A model generated the notes under the pieces. It was given only the letters and a program-made list of their open reading frames with translations. It did not search any database and had not been told where the DNA came from. Positions 42,872-50,319 of a DNA stretch of 64,000 nucleotides are shown here, one piece after another. A program made the translations under genes and the position numbers. How positions within the stretch are numbered: the stretch's first letter is position 1; the number at the start of each line of letters is the position of its first letter. This DNA is from DATHTS01 sp965219305 (GTDB lineage: Bacteria > Acidobacteriota > Blastocatellia > Pyrinomonadales > Pyrinomonadaceae), in the NCBI GenBank assembly GCA_965219305.1, contig OZ244725.1:3410001-3474000 (forward strand). The letters are read 5' to 3'.

Positions 42872-43690
42872 ATGAATATTTTATCGCCTGAAGAAACGGA
42901 ATTAAATAAAAAGCGCAAAGTTATCGAGCGTCTGAAAGATACTCTGGCAACGCGCGAGGAACAGATGACTGAACTTCGCGCCGAACTGGAACAATTCGAG
43001 TCAAAATATTCGATGGAAGTCGGAAGGCTTTACGCCGAACTGGACGAGATCGAAGCCGGAATTGCCGAAGAAGAATTGCGTTTGAATCCCGACGACGAAG
43101 AAATCAAAAAACGCGCCGAAGAAGCGCGTCAGAGAGCTGAAGAATCCGCCGAACAGTTGGACGAAGAAAATTGGCAAGCCTGCACCTTCAAATGGCAGCC
43201 GACCGCCGAAGCGAAAAAGGCTTATCATAATTTAGCCAGAATAATTCATCCTGATCTCGCTCTCGACACGGAAGAAAAAACACGCCGCCACGATTTAATG
43301 GCGAAATTAAATGACGCATATTCGGCGGGTGATCAGAATCTTTTGAACAAATTAGTCGAAGATTACCGCGATTCGCCGGATTTGATAAAAGGCGATTCAA
43401 TCGGCGATGAACTCGTGCGCGCAATCCGCCAAATAGCTCAAGTCAAAAATCGTCTAAAAGAATTAAAAGAAGAGCAATTCAAAGCAGAACTTTCCGAACT
43501 TTTTATCTTGCAAAAAAAGGTTCGTAACGAACAAATTGAAGGCAGAAATCTGCTCAAACAAATGGCGGAACGCACGAAAACACATATCAAAAAAGCAAAC
43601 CGGCGTTTAAGTAATCTAAAACAAGTAAACGAAGCGGAATTGGCAGACAGCAGTGAACGTTACGGAATAAATGTATCGGCTTTTCGTTAA
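42872..43690 (+). CDS. J-domain protein with flanking coiled coils
   Basis: A 272-residue protein. A central J-like segment has KKAYHNLARIIHPDLAL with HPD at 127-129, followed by KLNDAYSAGDQNLLNKLVED. Long Glu/Lys/Arg-rich helices (residues about 10-100 and 190-260) flank it and should form coiled coils. Unlike DnaJ it has no Gly/Phe or zinc region. It probably recruits DnaK to a specific partner. TATAAT lies about 40 bases upstream. Confidence 0.75.
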   Translation: MNILSPEETELNKKRKVIERLKDTLATREEQMTELRAELEQFESKYSMEVGRLYAELDEIEAGIAEEELRLNPDDEEIKKRAEEARQRAEESAEQLDEENWQACTFKWQPTAEAKKAYHNLARIIHPDLALDTEEKTRRHDLMAKLNDAYSAGDQNLLNKLVEDYRDSPDLIKGDSIGDELVRAIRQIAQVKNRLKELKEEQFKAELSELFILQKKVRNEQIEGRNLLKQMAERTKTHIKKANRRLSNLKQVNEAELADSSERYGINVSAFR

Positions 43691-43769
43691 AAAAATATAG
43701 AAATTTTAAATATTAATTGCTTTTCAAAAGTTACAATTTTCTGAAACTTTTATATTGAATTCCTATTTT

Positions 43770-45296
43770 TTATTTTTCCTGATAGACAACTTTCCCATCA
43801 ACAATCGTCGTTAAAACTCTCGTTTTCGGAATCATTTCCTTTTTTATCGTAAAAATATCGTCGGATAAAATTATCATATCGGCGAGTTTTCCTGTAGAAA
43901 TCGTTCCTTTTGCATCTTCCTGAAATTCCGCGTAAGCCGAACCGAGAGTGTAAGCGCGAACGGCTTCTTCTATCATCATTGATTGATTCGGAGTTTTCCC
44001 GTTCGTCATCACCGCCGCGTAAATTCCGTCGAGCGGATTAATCGGAATCATCAAGGTGTCCGAACCGAAAGCAATAGAAGTTTTCCCGTTTAACAGCGTT
44101 CGGTAAGGCTCGGAACCGTTAAAAACTCCGCCGAAAAAAAGCGCGGGCTGCATCGAAGCTATTATTTTTCCCTTGGCAAATCGAGACAAATCTTGAGCGC
44201 GAACGCCGTGCGCGTGTTCGACGCGGAAACGACGATCACGTACGCCGTTTTGTTTAATGGTTTTTTCAAAAACATCTAAAACCGTCTGATTCGCCGCTGC
44301 GCCGATGGCGTGAATCATTATCTGCAATCCGGCTTTGTCCGCCGCCGGAATATATCTCAAAAGCCGCGCCGCACTTTCTTCATTTCCGTCGGCGTAACTT
44401 TTTAAACAACCCGTTCTGACAAAATTATCGCCCGACGCAGATTTGATTCCCGCATCGGCGAGTTTTTTCCAATCAGGCAATCCGGCACACTCATAAATTC
44501 TGGTTTTTAATTTTCCCTGCGCCGCTAAATTTCTATAAAGTTCGACTTCATAATCCTGCGAAACTTCTTGCAAACTCGTTACGCCGTAAGAAACCGCATA
44601 ATTCGAAGCTGCTTCGGCGGCTTCAAATTTATCAGTTTTTTTAGCCGCAACTTTCATCAAAAGCGTCGCTCTGCCTTTTAAAATTCCCGTCGGTAGCCCC
44701 ATTTCATCGCGGACAATTTCGCCGCCCGAAATATTCTTTTTTTCATCAAAAAGTTTCGCATTTTTCAACGCTAAAGTATTTGAAAAAGCGGCGTTCACAT
44801 CCGCTCCGTAAACAAATATCGGATTTTCCGGCGCAACGGAATCAATAAATTCGCGCGTCGGCAAATCGTCCGCCGACCAATTTTCACTTTCCCAACCGCC
44901 GCCCAAAATCCACGCGCCTTTCGGAATATATTTAACTTTATCTTTGATTATTCCGACGATCTCATCGCGCGTTTTTACGCCTTTCAGATTCACCGAAAAG
45001 AATTGATTTCCCGTCGCCAGAAAATGAACGTGACTGTCGTTAAATCCGGGCAAAACGAGTTTTCCGGCGGCATCAATCGTTTTCGTATTTTCGCTGATGA
45101 GTTTGCGAATTTCCTCATTCGTTCCGACGGCGAAAATTTTATTTCCCGTAATTGCAACTGCTTCGGCACGCGGATTTTTCTCATCAATCGTGCGAATATT
45201 TGCGTTAATGATAACTAGATCGGCTTGGCAAAAAACGACAGAATGAAACGCAAGCAGCCACAATAAACCGGTTAAACTGCCCGTGAATTTTTTCAT
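43770..45296 (-). CDS. Exported amidohydrolase (YtcJ-like)
   Basis: A 508-residue metal-dependent hydrolase of the YtcJ/amidohydrolase-3 type with a signal peptide (cleavage near FCQA). DSHVHFLATG holds the metal-binding HxH, and KSYADGNEESAARL, MIHAIGAAANQ and VEHAHGVR follow, with GSDTLM late. These are catch-all hydrolases acting on cyclic amides; the substrate is unknown. Extracytoplasmic location is inferred from the signal peptide. Confidence 0.85.
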   Translation of the reverse strand: MKKFTGSLTGLLWLLAFHSVVFCQADLVIINANIRTIDEKNPRAEAVAITGNKIFAVGTNEEIRKLISENTKTIDAAGKLVLPGFNDSHVHFLATGNQFFSVNLKGVKTRDEIVGIIKDKVKYIPKGAWILGGGWESENWSADDLPTREFIDSVAPENPIFVYGADVNAAFSNTLALKNAKLFDEKKNISGGEIVRDEMGLPTGILKGRATLLMKVAAKKTDKFEAAEAASNYAVSYGVTSLQEVSQDYEVELYRNLAAQGKLKTRIYECAGLPDWKKLADAGIKSASGDNFVRTGCLKSYADGNEESAARLLRYIPAADKAGLQIMIHAIGAAANQTVLDVFEKTIKQNGVRDRRFRVEHAHGVRAQDLSRFAKGKIIASMQPALFFGGVFNGSEPYRTLLNGKTSIAFGSDTLMIPINPLDGIYAAVMTNGKTPNQSMMIEEAVRAYTLGSAYAEFQEDAKGTISTGKLADMIILSDDIFTIKKEMIPKTRVLTTIVDGKVVYQEK

Positions 45297-45348
45297 AAAA
45301 CTTTTTCCCGTAAATCGTGTATCTTATTAGTTGGGTGAAATTATATCA

Positions 45349-45876
45349 ATGAAAGAAAAATACATCCAGATTTTAAGTCTTTTGTTAGTCGCATTTTTCG
45401 GCTCGTTCGTTGTTTGGCTATATTGGACTGCGCCGAAATCAATCGCCGAAGTTCCTATGAAAGCGAAGGAAACAATCGAAACGGCGACGACGAAAGCGCA
45501 GGTTATCACGAATACTTACGAAGTTGATCCGCAAAAATATAACGAAGGTTTGCAGGCTTTTCGCGCCGATAATTTTATTTTGGCGCGTGATCTTTTCGAG
45601 CGCGCCGACCCGGAAAACCGCGACGCGAAAACTCAGTTTTATATCGCTTACACATTTTACCGTCAAGGTTGGGGCAGAGTTTCGAGCGACGATGAACTTT
45701 TCAAACAAGGTCTGGAGCAGACGAACAAAGTCATTCAATTAAACAAAGATTTCAAAGCGTCCGACGACAATCTGAAACTGCAAACGCCGATCGAACTGAA
45801 AAACGAATTTGAAGAAGGATTAAAAGTTACGGCGGCGGATTTTAATCCGTTGAAAGTTTTCCGCGAGAGAAAGTGA
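45349..45876 (+). CDS. Membrane-anchored TPR-like protein
   Basis: A 175-residue protein with one N-terminal helix (ILSLLLVAFFGSFVVWLYW) and a periplasmic helical part containing a TPR-like repeat (EGLQAFRADNFILARDLFERA). No enzyme motif. The ATG at 45349 is chosen over a TTG at 45331. The next gene, a membrane protein, begins 36 bases after its stop and is likely co-transcribed. Confidence 0.65.
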   Translation: MKEKYIQILSLLLVAFFGSFVVWLYWTAPKSIAEVPMKAKETIETATTKAQVITNTYEVDPQKYNEGLQAFRADNFILARDLFERADPENRDAKTQFYIAYTFYRQGWGRVSSDDELFKQGLEQTNKVIQLNKDFKASDDNLKLQTPIELKNEFEEGLKVTAADFNPLKVFRERK

Positions 45877-45881
45877 AGCCG

Positions 45882-45906
45882 GATTTCAAATTTCAAATTT
45901 CAAAAA
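45882..45906. repeat. Direct TTTCAAAT words in the gap
   Basis: The gap between the two membrane-protein genes is largely a tandem of TTTCAAA (GGATTTCAAATTTCAAATTT). It is another short-word tract, without an evident complementary arm. Confidence 0.5.
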
Positions 45907-45912
45907 CAACCG

Positions 45913-46722
45913 ATGACTGAAAAGGAAACAATAATTGAAGAAACAAACGATTTTCAAATCGTCGAAGGCGAACTTTTGGAAGTTTCCGGCGGCGATGAGA
46001 TCGAAACTTTTGACGAAGAAAAAACGAAAATCTCGACGAGTAAGAAAACGGAAAAGACAAAAACCGAAAACCAAAAACCGAAAACCAAACTCCAAATTCA
46101 ATATCTCGCTCTGCCGTTGATTTTCCTGACCGTAACTTTGCTCGGCGGTTGGCGTTTGGCGATGCCTGATTCTTCGTTTTTGTTTTTGAAACCGCCGCTG
46201 ATTTGTTTGATTTACGCCGTGATCTTGCTCGTTTTGTTCGTTCGCGCAAATTTAATAAAGATCGAAGGTTGGTTTTCGGAAGATTTCACGCTTTTGAAAA
46301 ATATCGCCAACGCCGGGATTTTGCTGACGCTTTTCACGGCTTCGGCACAGATTTTTAATTCCCTGATTCCCGAACAAGGTCTGCCGTTTTGGGTTTTCGC
46401 CTTTTGTTTTTTGTGGATTTTGGTTTCAAACGTCTTCAGCGTTTTCGATACGAAAAGGCTCATTCAAAGTCTGGGCAGCATTTTCGGTTTCGCGTTCGTC
46501 GCCAAATATCTCGTGTTAAGTTATATGACCGCGCCCGTCAGCGAGAGTTGGTGGCGAAGTCTTCTGGAAAATCCGACGCAGGAATTTTTCACGTATCTTT
46601 TCAATCTGCCGCGTTACACCGCCGGAACGGGTTACATCCAATTTTTCGCCGTGATTCTTTATCTCGTCGGTTTGTTTTTGCTGTCGCCGACTTCGGTCGG
46701 ATCAGATGATTCAGCCAAATAA
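45913..46722 (+). CDS. Polytopic membrane protein of unknown function
   Basis: A 269-residue protein: a cytoplasmic acidic N-terminus of about 45 residues, a Lys/Thr/Glu-rich stretch (residues 46-60) and then about six membrane helices. The basic stretch is encoded by tandem AACCGAAAACCAAA words (46060-46090) like those in gap repeats. I do not recognise the family. It converges on and overlaps the S4-domain gene by 12 bases. Confidence 0.65.
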   Translation: MTEKETIIEETNDFQIVEGELLEVSGGDEIETFDEEKTKISTSKKTEKTKTENQKPKTKLQIQYLALPLIFLTVTLLGGWRLAMPDSSFLFLKPPLICLIYAVILLVLFVRANLIKIEGWFSEDFTLLKNIANAGILLTLFTASAQIFNSLIPEQGLPFWVFAFCFLWILVSNVFSVFDTKRLIQSLGSIFGFAFVAKYLVLSYMTAPVSESWWRSLLENPTQEFFTYLFNLPRYTAGTGYIQFFAVILYLVGLFLLSPTSVGSDDSAK

Positions 46723-46989
46723 ATCATCTTCCAAAGTTTCTTCTGAAATCGTTTCGTAAAGATTTTCCGCCTGTTGTTTGGAAACTTGTTTTTTCGCCGG
46801 AACTTCCAAAACTTTGATCGTCTGCAAAAGATTTTTGCGCTTGATCTCGATCTCGTCGCCCGCTTTTATTTCTTTTGAAGACTTTGCCGTTAAACCGTTT
46901 ACTTTCACCAAATTTTTGTCGCAAAATTTCTGTGCCAGACTGCGGCGCAAGATTAAGCGGCTCGTTTTTAAAAATAAATCCAGTCTCAT
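46711..46989 (-). CDS. S4-domain RNA-binding protein
   Basis: A 92-residue protein starting with the S4 fold (MRLDLFLKTSRLILRRSLAQ, LVKVNG, GDEIEIKR), the layout of HslR/RqcP-like small proteins. HslR and RqcP bind stalled large ribosomal subunits carrying peptidyl-tRNA, so a ribosome-rescue role is a reasonable guess. The DUF488 gene lies directly upstream on the same strand with 4 bases between. Confidence 0.85.
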   Translation of the reverse strand: MRLDLFLKTSRLILRRSLAQKFCDKNLVKVNGLTAKSSKEIKAGDEIEIKRKNLLQTIKVLEVPAKKQVSKQQAENLYETISEETLEDDLFG

Positions 46990-46993
46990 AAAA

Positions 46994-47416
46994 TTAAAAT
47001 TTAAATCTCTTAAATATATCTTCCTGCACCGCCGAATCGCGCGTTTTCCAATCTTTTAATTCAACGGCTTCGATTCCCATTTTCGACAATTCTTCGACGA
47101 TCAAGCGGCGATGACAATTTTCCAACTTGTCGCAGGCGCACATCAAAACACAGTTTTCACTTAAATGTAAAACAGTTTCAATACCGAGTTTTAAGTTCTG
47201 AATCGTTATCTTATCTTCCTTAAAAGTCCGGTTCCCGAGGTTCGGAACGTGCCTGTAACTGTCGCCGAGCAAAACTTTCAGATAAACTTTCCGCCAGCAC
47301 ATCACCTGAGAAAACGGCGCAAAACGCACATCAATCAACATCGCGTCCAACGCTTCGAGCATCGGTTTCAGATCGTTGATATTTTTTCCCGTGTAACCTG
47401 TCGTGAAAATTTTCAT
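46994..47416 (-). CDS. DUF488 protein
   Basis: A 140-residue protein with the DUF488 pattern: MKIFTTGYTGKNINDLKPML at the start, LIDVRFAPFSQ and the late LMCACDKLENCHRRLIVEEL with paired Cys/His. Function of the family is unknown. The ATG at 47416 fits the family start. It is followed immediately by the S4-domain gene. Confidence 0.85.
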   Translation of the reverse strand: MKIFTTGYTGKNINDLKPMLEALDAMLIDVRFAPFSQVMCWRKVYLKVLLGDSYRHVPNLGNRTFKEDKITIQNLKLGIETVLHLSENCVLMCACDKLENCHRRLIVEELSKMGIEAVELKDWKTRDSAVQEDIFKRFKF

Positions 47417-47419
47417 TTT

Positions 47420-47508
47420 ATTTTTGCCCACGAAAGACACGAAAAAGACGAAAAATTAAGACAGATAAATCATACAATTTTTTGTGTCTTTTCGTTCATT
47501 CCGCGGGT
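47420..47508. repeat. Word-repeat hairpin (GCCCACGAAAGACACGAA words)
   Basis: The left arm TTTGCCCACGAAAGACACGA (from about 47426) pairs with a degenerate right arm TCGTTCATTCCGCGGGTAAA ending near 47508. The same word family, almost identical, recurs as a second hairpin at 48573-48679. Confidence 0.65.
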
Positions 47509-47511
47509 AAA

Positions 47512-47706
47512 TTAATCTTCATCTTCATCGTCTTCAGGATCATAAACTTCATAGCCGTAAGAATCGTCGTAATAATAACTTTTCTTGTTCTGATCTTCCG
47601 CCCAAGAATTTTCCGTGATTTCTACATCAACGGAATTTTTGATATTCTCGAAAACTTCAGCCGAATCGTTTTCCGGCTTTTCTTTAATAAATTTTTTTTC
47701 GTTCAT
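47512..47706 (-). CDS. Small acidic protein, divergent from the amidotransferase
   Basis: A 64-residue protein from the ATG at 47706, mostly Asp, Glu, Lys and Tyr, ending in YDPEDDEDED. No family recognised. The composition may reflect a disordered acidic tail. Its ATG is one base away from the ATG of the oppositely directed amidotransferase gene. An alternative ATG at 47721 would make the coding regions overlap. Confidence 0.5.
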   Translation of the reverse strand: MNEKKFIKEKPENDSAEVFENIKNSVDVEITENSWAEDQNKKSYYYDDSYGYEVYDPEDDEDED

Positions 47707-47707
47707 T

Positions 47708-48568
47708 ATGTGCCGTTTCATCGCTTATCTCGGTTCGCCAATCAAACTCGAAGACTTACTTTATAATCCGACAAATTCGCTGATAAAACAAAGTTACGCC
47801 GCGCGCGAACGCGATGTGCCGCTCAACGGCGACGGTTTCGGCATCGGTTGGTATGAAGCGACGGAAGATTTAGAGCCGTGCGTTCAGACTTATATTACGC
47901 CCGCGTGGTCGAATCGAAACTTACAGAGACTTTCCGCACAGATTTCCGCGCCGAATATTTTCGCGCACGTCCGCGCCGCTTCGCCGGGATTGATCGTGAT
48001 GGAAACGAATGTTCACCCGTTCAAATATCAGAATTTGCTCTGGATGCATAACGGCTCAAGTGCCGGATTTGAATTAATTCGCCGAAAAGTCCGTGCGTCT
48101 TTGCCCGACAAATTTTACAACTTCATCCAAGGCACGACCGACAGCGAACACGCTTTTGCCGTTTTTCTGAATTTTCTGGAAAAATCGCCGTTTGAAGCCG
48201 ACGCAAAAGAAATGCGTTCCGCGATGGTGAAAACTATCAAACAACTCGACGAATGGACGCTCGAAGCTGGAATTACGAAACCTTCGTTTTACAATTTTGC
48301 AGTAACGAACGGCGCAGAAATCGTCGTTTCGCGCTATCGTTCAAACGATTCCGAACCGAGCGCGTCGCTTCATTACTGGCGCGGAAAACACTTCAAAGTT
48401 CTGCCCGACGGCGAATACAACATCGAAAACGCCAACCGCAAAGATGCCGAATCCGTAATAATTTCGAGCGAAATTTTGACCGACAACGCGGAAGATTTTC
48501 CCGATGTTCCAGAAAATCACACGATCACGGTTTATAAAGATTTCAGTTTAGAACTTCAAAAGATTTAA
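47708..48568 (+). CDS. Class II glutamine amidotransferase (YafJ/EgtC-like)
   Basis: A 286-residue Ntn hydrolase. The start is fixed by MCRFIAYLG, because Cys2 becomes the N-terminal nucleophile. NGDGFGIGWY, FAHVRAASPG and WMHNGSSAGF are family blocks. Relatives act as gamma-glutamyl hydrolases (EgtC, DUG3) or are uncharacterised (YafJ). No egt genes lie nearby. No Shine-Dalgarno sequence is seen, and any promoter must lie inside the divergent small gene. Confidence 0.88.
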   Translation: MCRFIAYLGSPIKLEDLLYNPTNSLIKQSYAARERDVPLNGDGFGIGWYEATEDLEPCVQTYITPAWSNRNLQRLSAQISAPNIFAHVRAASPGLIVMETNVHPFKYQNLLWMHNGSSAGFELIRRKVRASLPDKFYNFIQGTTDSEHAFAVFLNFLEKSPFEADAKEMRSAMVKTIKQLDEWTLEAGITKPSFYNFAVTNGAEIVVSRYRSNDSEPSASLHYWRGKHFKVLPDGEYNIENANRKDAESVIISSEILTDNAEDFPDVPENHTITVYKDFSLELQKI

Positions 48569-48572
48569 TTTT

Positions 48573-48679
48573 TTGCCCACGAAACATACGAAAGAGACGA
48601 AAATAAGAATAAAGTTAAAATTTACTTTTTAGTTTTTTCTGTATTTTTTTTCGTTCCTTTCGTGTATTTCGTGGGCAAA
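48573..48679. repeat. Word-repeat hairpin (second copy of the GCCCACGAA family)
   Basis: TTTGCCCACGAAA (about 48573-48585) pairs with TTTCGTGGGCAAA (about 48667-48679), and the inner ACGAAAGAGACGAAAA words pair with TTTTCGTTCCTTTCGT. The core is A/T rich. It shares the word with the hairpin about 1.1 kb upstream. Confidence 0.8.
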
Positions 48680-48754
48680 TCTTCTTTTCCTGCAAACAAT
48701 TCGTTTATAATCACTTCAAACAATTTCCGCTTTCCTGCGTAAAAAACACAGATT

Positions 48755-49606
48755 ATGAAAACGAAAAATTATCTACTAACGCTCGGACTCGTCGCCGCGT
48801 CCGTATTTTCAACTTATTTTGCGACCATTTCCACAACGGCGCAGCAAGCAACGCAGACCGCAATCGCAAGTGCCGATAATGAATACAAGGTTGCGGCACT
48901 TTTATACCAGCAAAAAGCGGGCGAATACCGCGCTTTGACGTATCAGGCGTTTAACATCGCCAAAATGCGCCTGAACGAAGATTTCGACAAAAAGAACGTC
49001 AAAAAACTTCCGAAAGTGGAGCGCAAAATGCCTCGCGCTGTCGTTGTGGATATTGACGAAACGGTTTTGGATAATTCGCCGGCGGACGCATATAACGCTG
49101 TAAATAATCTGCCGTTCGATTTAAAGAATTGGTATGCGTGGGGCGAGATGCGAAAGGCGAAAGCGATTCCCGGCGCGGTTGATTTTTTGAATTACGCGAG
49201 CCAAAAAGGCGTAAAAGTTTTCTACGTTTCCAACCGCGACGAAGTGCAGAAACAGGCAACGATAGATAATTTGAAAAACGTCGGATTTCCCGATGCAAAT
49301 GCCGAAACTGTAATGCTTCGCCAAAAAGTTTCAAGCAAAAAAGAACGCCGCGATTCGATCTCCGAAAAATACCGCATCGTAATTTTGATGGGCGACAATC
49401 TGGACGATCTTTCGGAAGTTTTCGAGAAAAAGACGGTCGCCGACAGATTTATGGAAGTTGATAAAATGCGCGATATGTTCGGCGACAAATTCATCGTTTT
49501 GCCGAATGCGGCGTACGGAACTTGGGAAAACGCAATCTACGAATATCAGCGTTTGGACGACGCGCAGAAAAAAGTAAAACGTGCAAGCGAATTGGAATTG
49601 CCGTAA
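48755..49606 (+). CDS. e(P4)-type HAD acid phosphatase / 5'-nucleotidase
   Basis: A 283-residue exported phosphatase of the class C (lipoprotein e P4) group. The HAD motifs are VVVDIDETVLDN (nucleophile Asp), FYVSNRDE, and ILMGDNLDDLSE. P4-type enzymes dephosphorylate nucleoside monophosphates and can support NAD salvage. The signal region has no lipobox Cys (STTAQQ), so here it is probably soluble in the periplasm. TATAAT lies about 50 bases before the ATG. Confidence 0.9.
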   Translation: MKTKNYLLTLGLVAASVFSTYFATISTTAQQATQTAIASADNEYKVAALLYQQKAGEYRALTYQAFNIAKMRLNEDFDKKNVKKLPKVERKMPRAVVVDIDETVLDNSPADAYNAVNNLPFDLKNWYAWGEMRKAKAIPGAVDFLNYASQKGVKVFYVSNRDEVQKQATIDNLKNVGFPDANAETVMLRQKVSSKKERRDSISEKYRIVILMGDNLDDLSEVFEKKTVADRFMEVDKMRDMFGDKFIVLPNAAYGTWENAIYEYQRLDDAQKKVKRASELELP

Positions 49607-49615
49607 AATAGACGT

Positions 49616-49840
49616 ATGAAGCGCACGATTGAAGAAAAATTATTAAATCCGAAACCGGGAAGTAAAGTCGCTGCCGCGAAGGAATTCGGGATTGATTTGA
49701 CTTTGTTGATCGGAAATTTACGATTAACGCCTGATGAACGAGTTCGAAATTTGCAGTCGGCGATGTATGGATTGGATGAACTTGTCCGCCAAGCAAAACT
49801 AAGCAGAAAAAACAGAAAAGCAAAAAATGATAGAACTTGA
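49616..49840 (+). CDS. Small protein paired with a nucleotidyltransferase
   Basis: A 74-residue basic protein (KVAAAKEFGIDLTLLIGNLRL, then DERVRNLQSAMYGLDELVRQ). It overlaps the nucleotidyltransferase gene by 14 bases. The short-gene/overlap layout is like toxin-antitoxin pairs in which the upstream product is the antitoxin, but I do not recognise a known antitoxin fold. Confidence 0.6.
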   Translation: MKRTIEEKLLNPKPGSKVAAAKEFGIDLTLLIGNLRLTPDERVRNLQSAMYGLDELVRQAKLSRKNRKAKNDRT

Positions 49841-50315
49841 ACCGGCACTTGCCGCATTAAAGGAAAATGAAGTTGATTTTGTAATTATCGGCGGCGTGGC
49901 AATTACGGCGCACGGTTCGGCGTATCTTACTCAAGACCTTGATTTTTGTTATTCACGCGATAACAAAAACTTAAAGAAAATTGTCGCCGCTTTTTCAAAA
50001 TTTAATCCTCATCCGCGTGGTTTTCCTGAAAATCTGCCATATGTTTTTGACGAAACCACTTTGAGAAATGCGACAAATTTCACGTTTAATACAGATTTAG
50101 GAGACATTGATTTGCTAGGAGAAGTTGCAGGGGTCGGAAATTATGCTGATGTTTTAGAGAATTCTGAAAAAAAGATTCTTTTCGGCATTGAAGTAAATGT
50201 TTTAACTATCGAAGGTTTGATAAAAGCAAAACGCGCCGCCGGACGCACGAAAGATTTGCTCGTTTTGCCCGAACTCGAAGCCTTGCTCGAAGTTTTGAGC
50301 GATGAAGAAGAATAA
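49827..50315 (+). CDS. MNT-fold nucleotidyltransferase-like protein
   Basis: A 162-residue protein. FVIIGGVAITAHGSAYLTQD followed by LDFCY is the nucleotidyltransferase motif (Gly-Gly-x-Ala ... Asp-x-Asp) found in AbiEii-like and related proteins. The distal part (INVLTIEGLIKAKRAAGRTKD) matches the helical end of such proteins. It may transfer a nucleotide to a protein or RNA. It is translationally coupled to the 74-residue gene upstream and overlaps the start region of the S9 peptidase gene. Confidence 0.7.
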   Translation: MIELEPALAALKENEVDFVIIGGVAITAHGSAYLTQDLDFCYSRDNKNLKKIVAAFSKFNPHPRGFPENLPYVFDETTLRNATNFTFNTDLGDIDLLGEVAGVGNYADVLENSEKKILFGIEVNVLTIEGLIKAKRAAGRTKDLLVLPELEALLEVLSDEEE

Positions 50316-50319
50316 TTCT

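Noticed and set aside
47420..48679. Repeated GCCCACGAA words as a possible CRISPR array
   Set aside because: The words are short, degenerate and arranged as inverted arms, with no regular spacer-repeat pattern and no cas genes.
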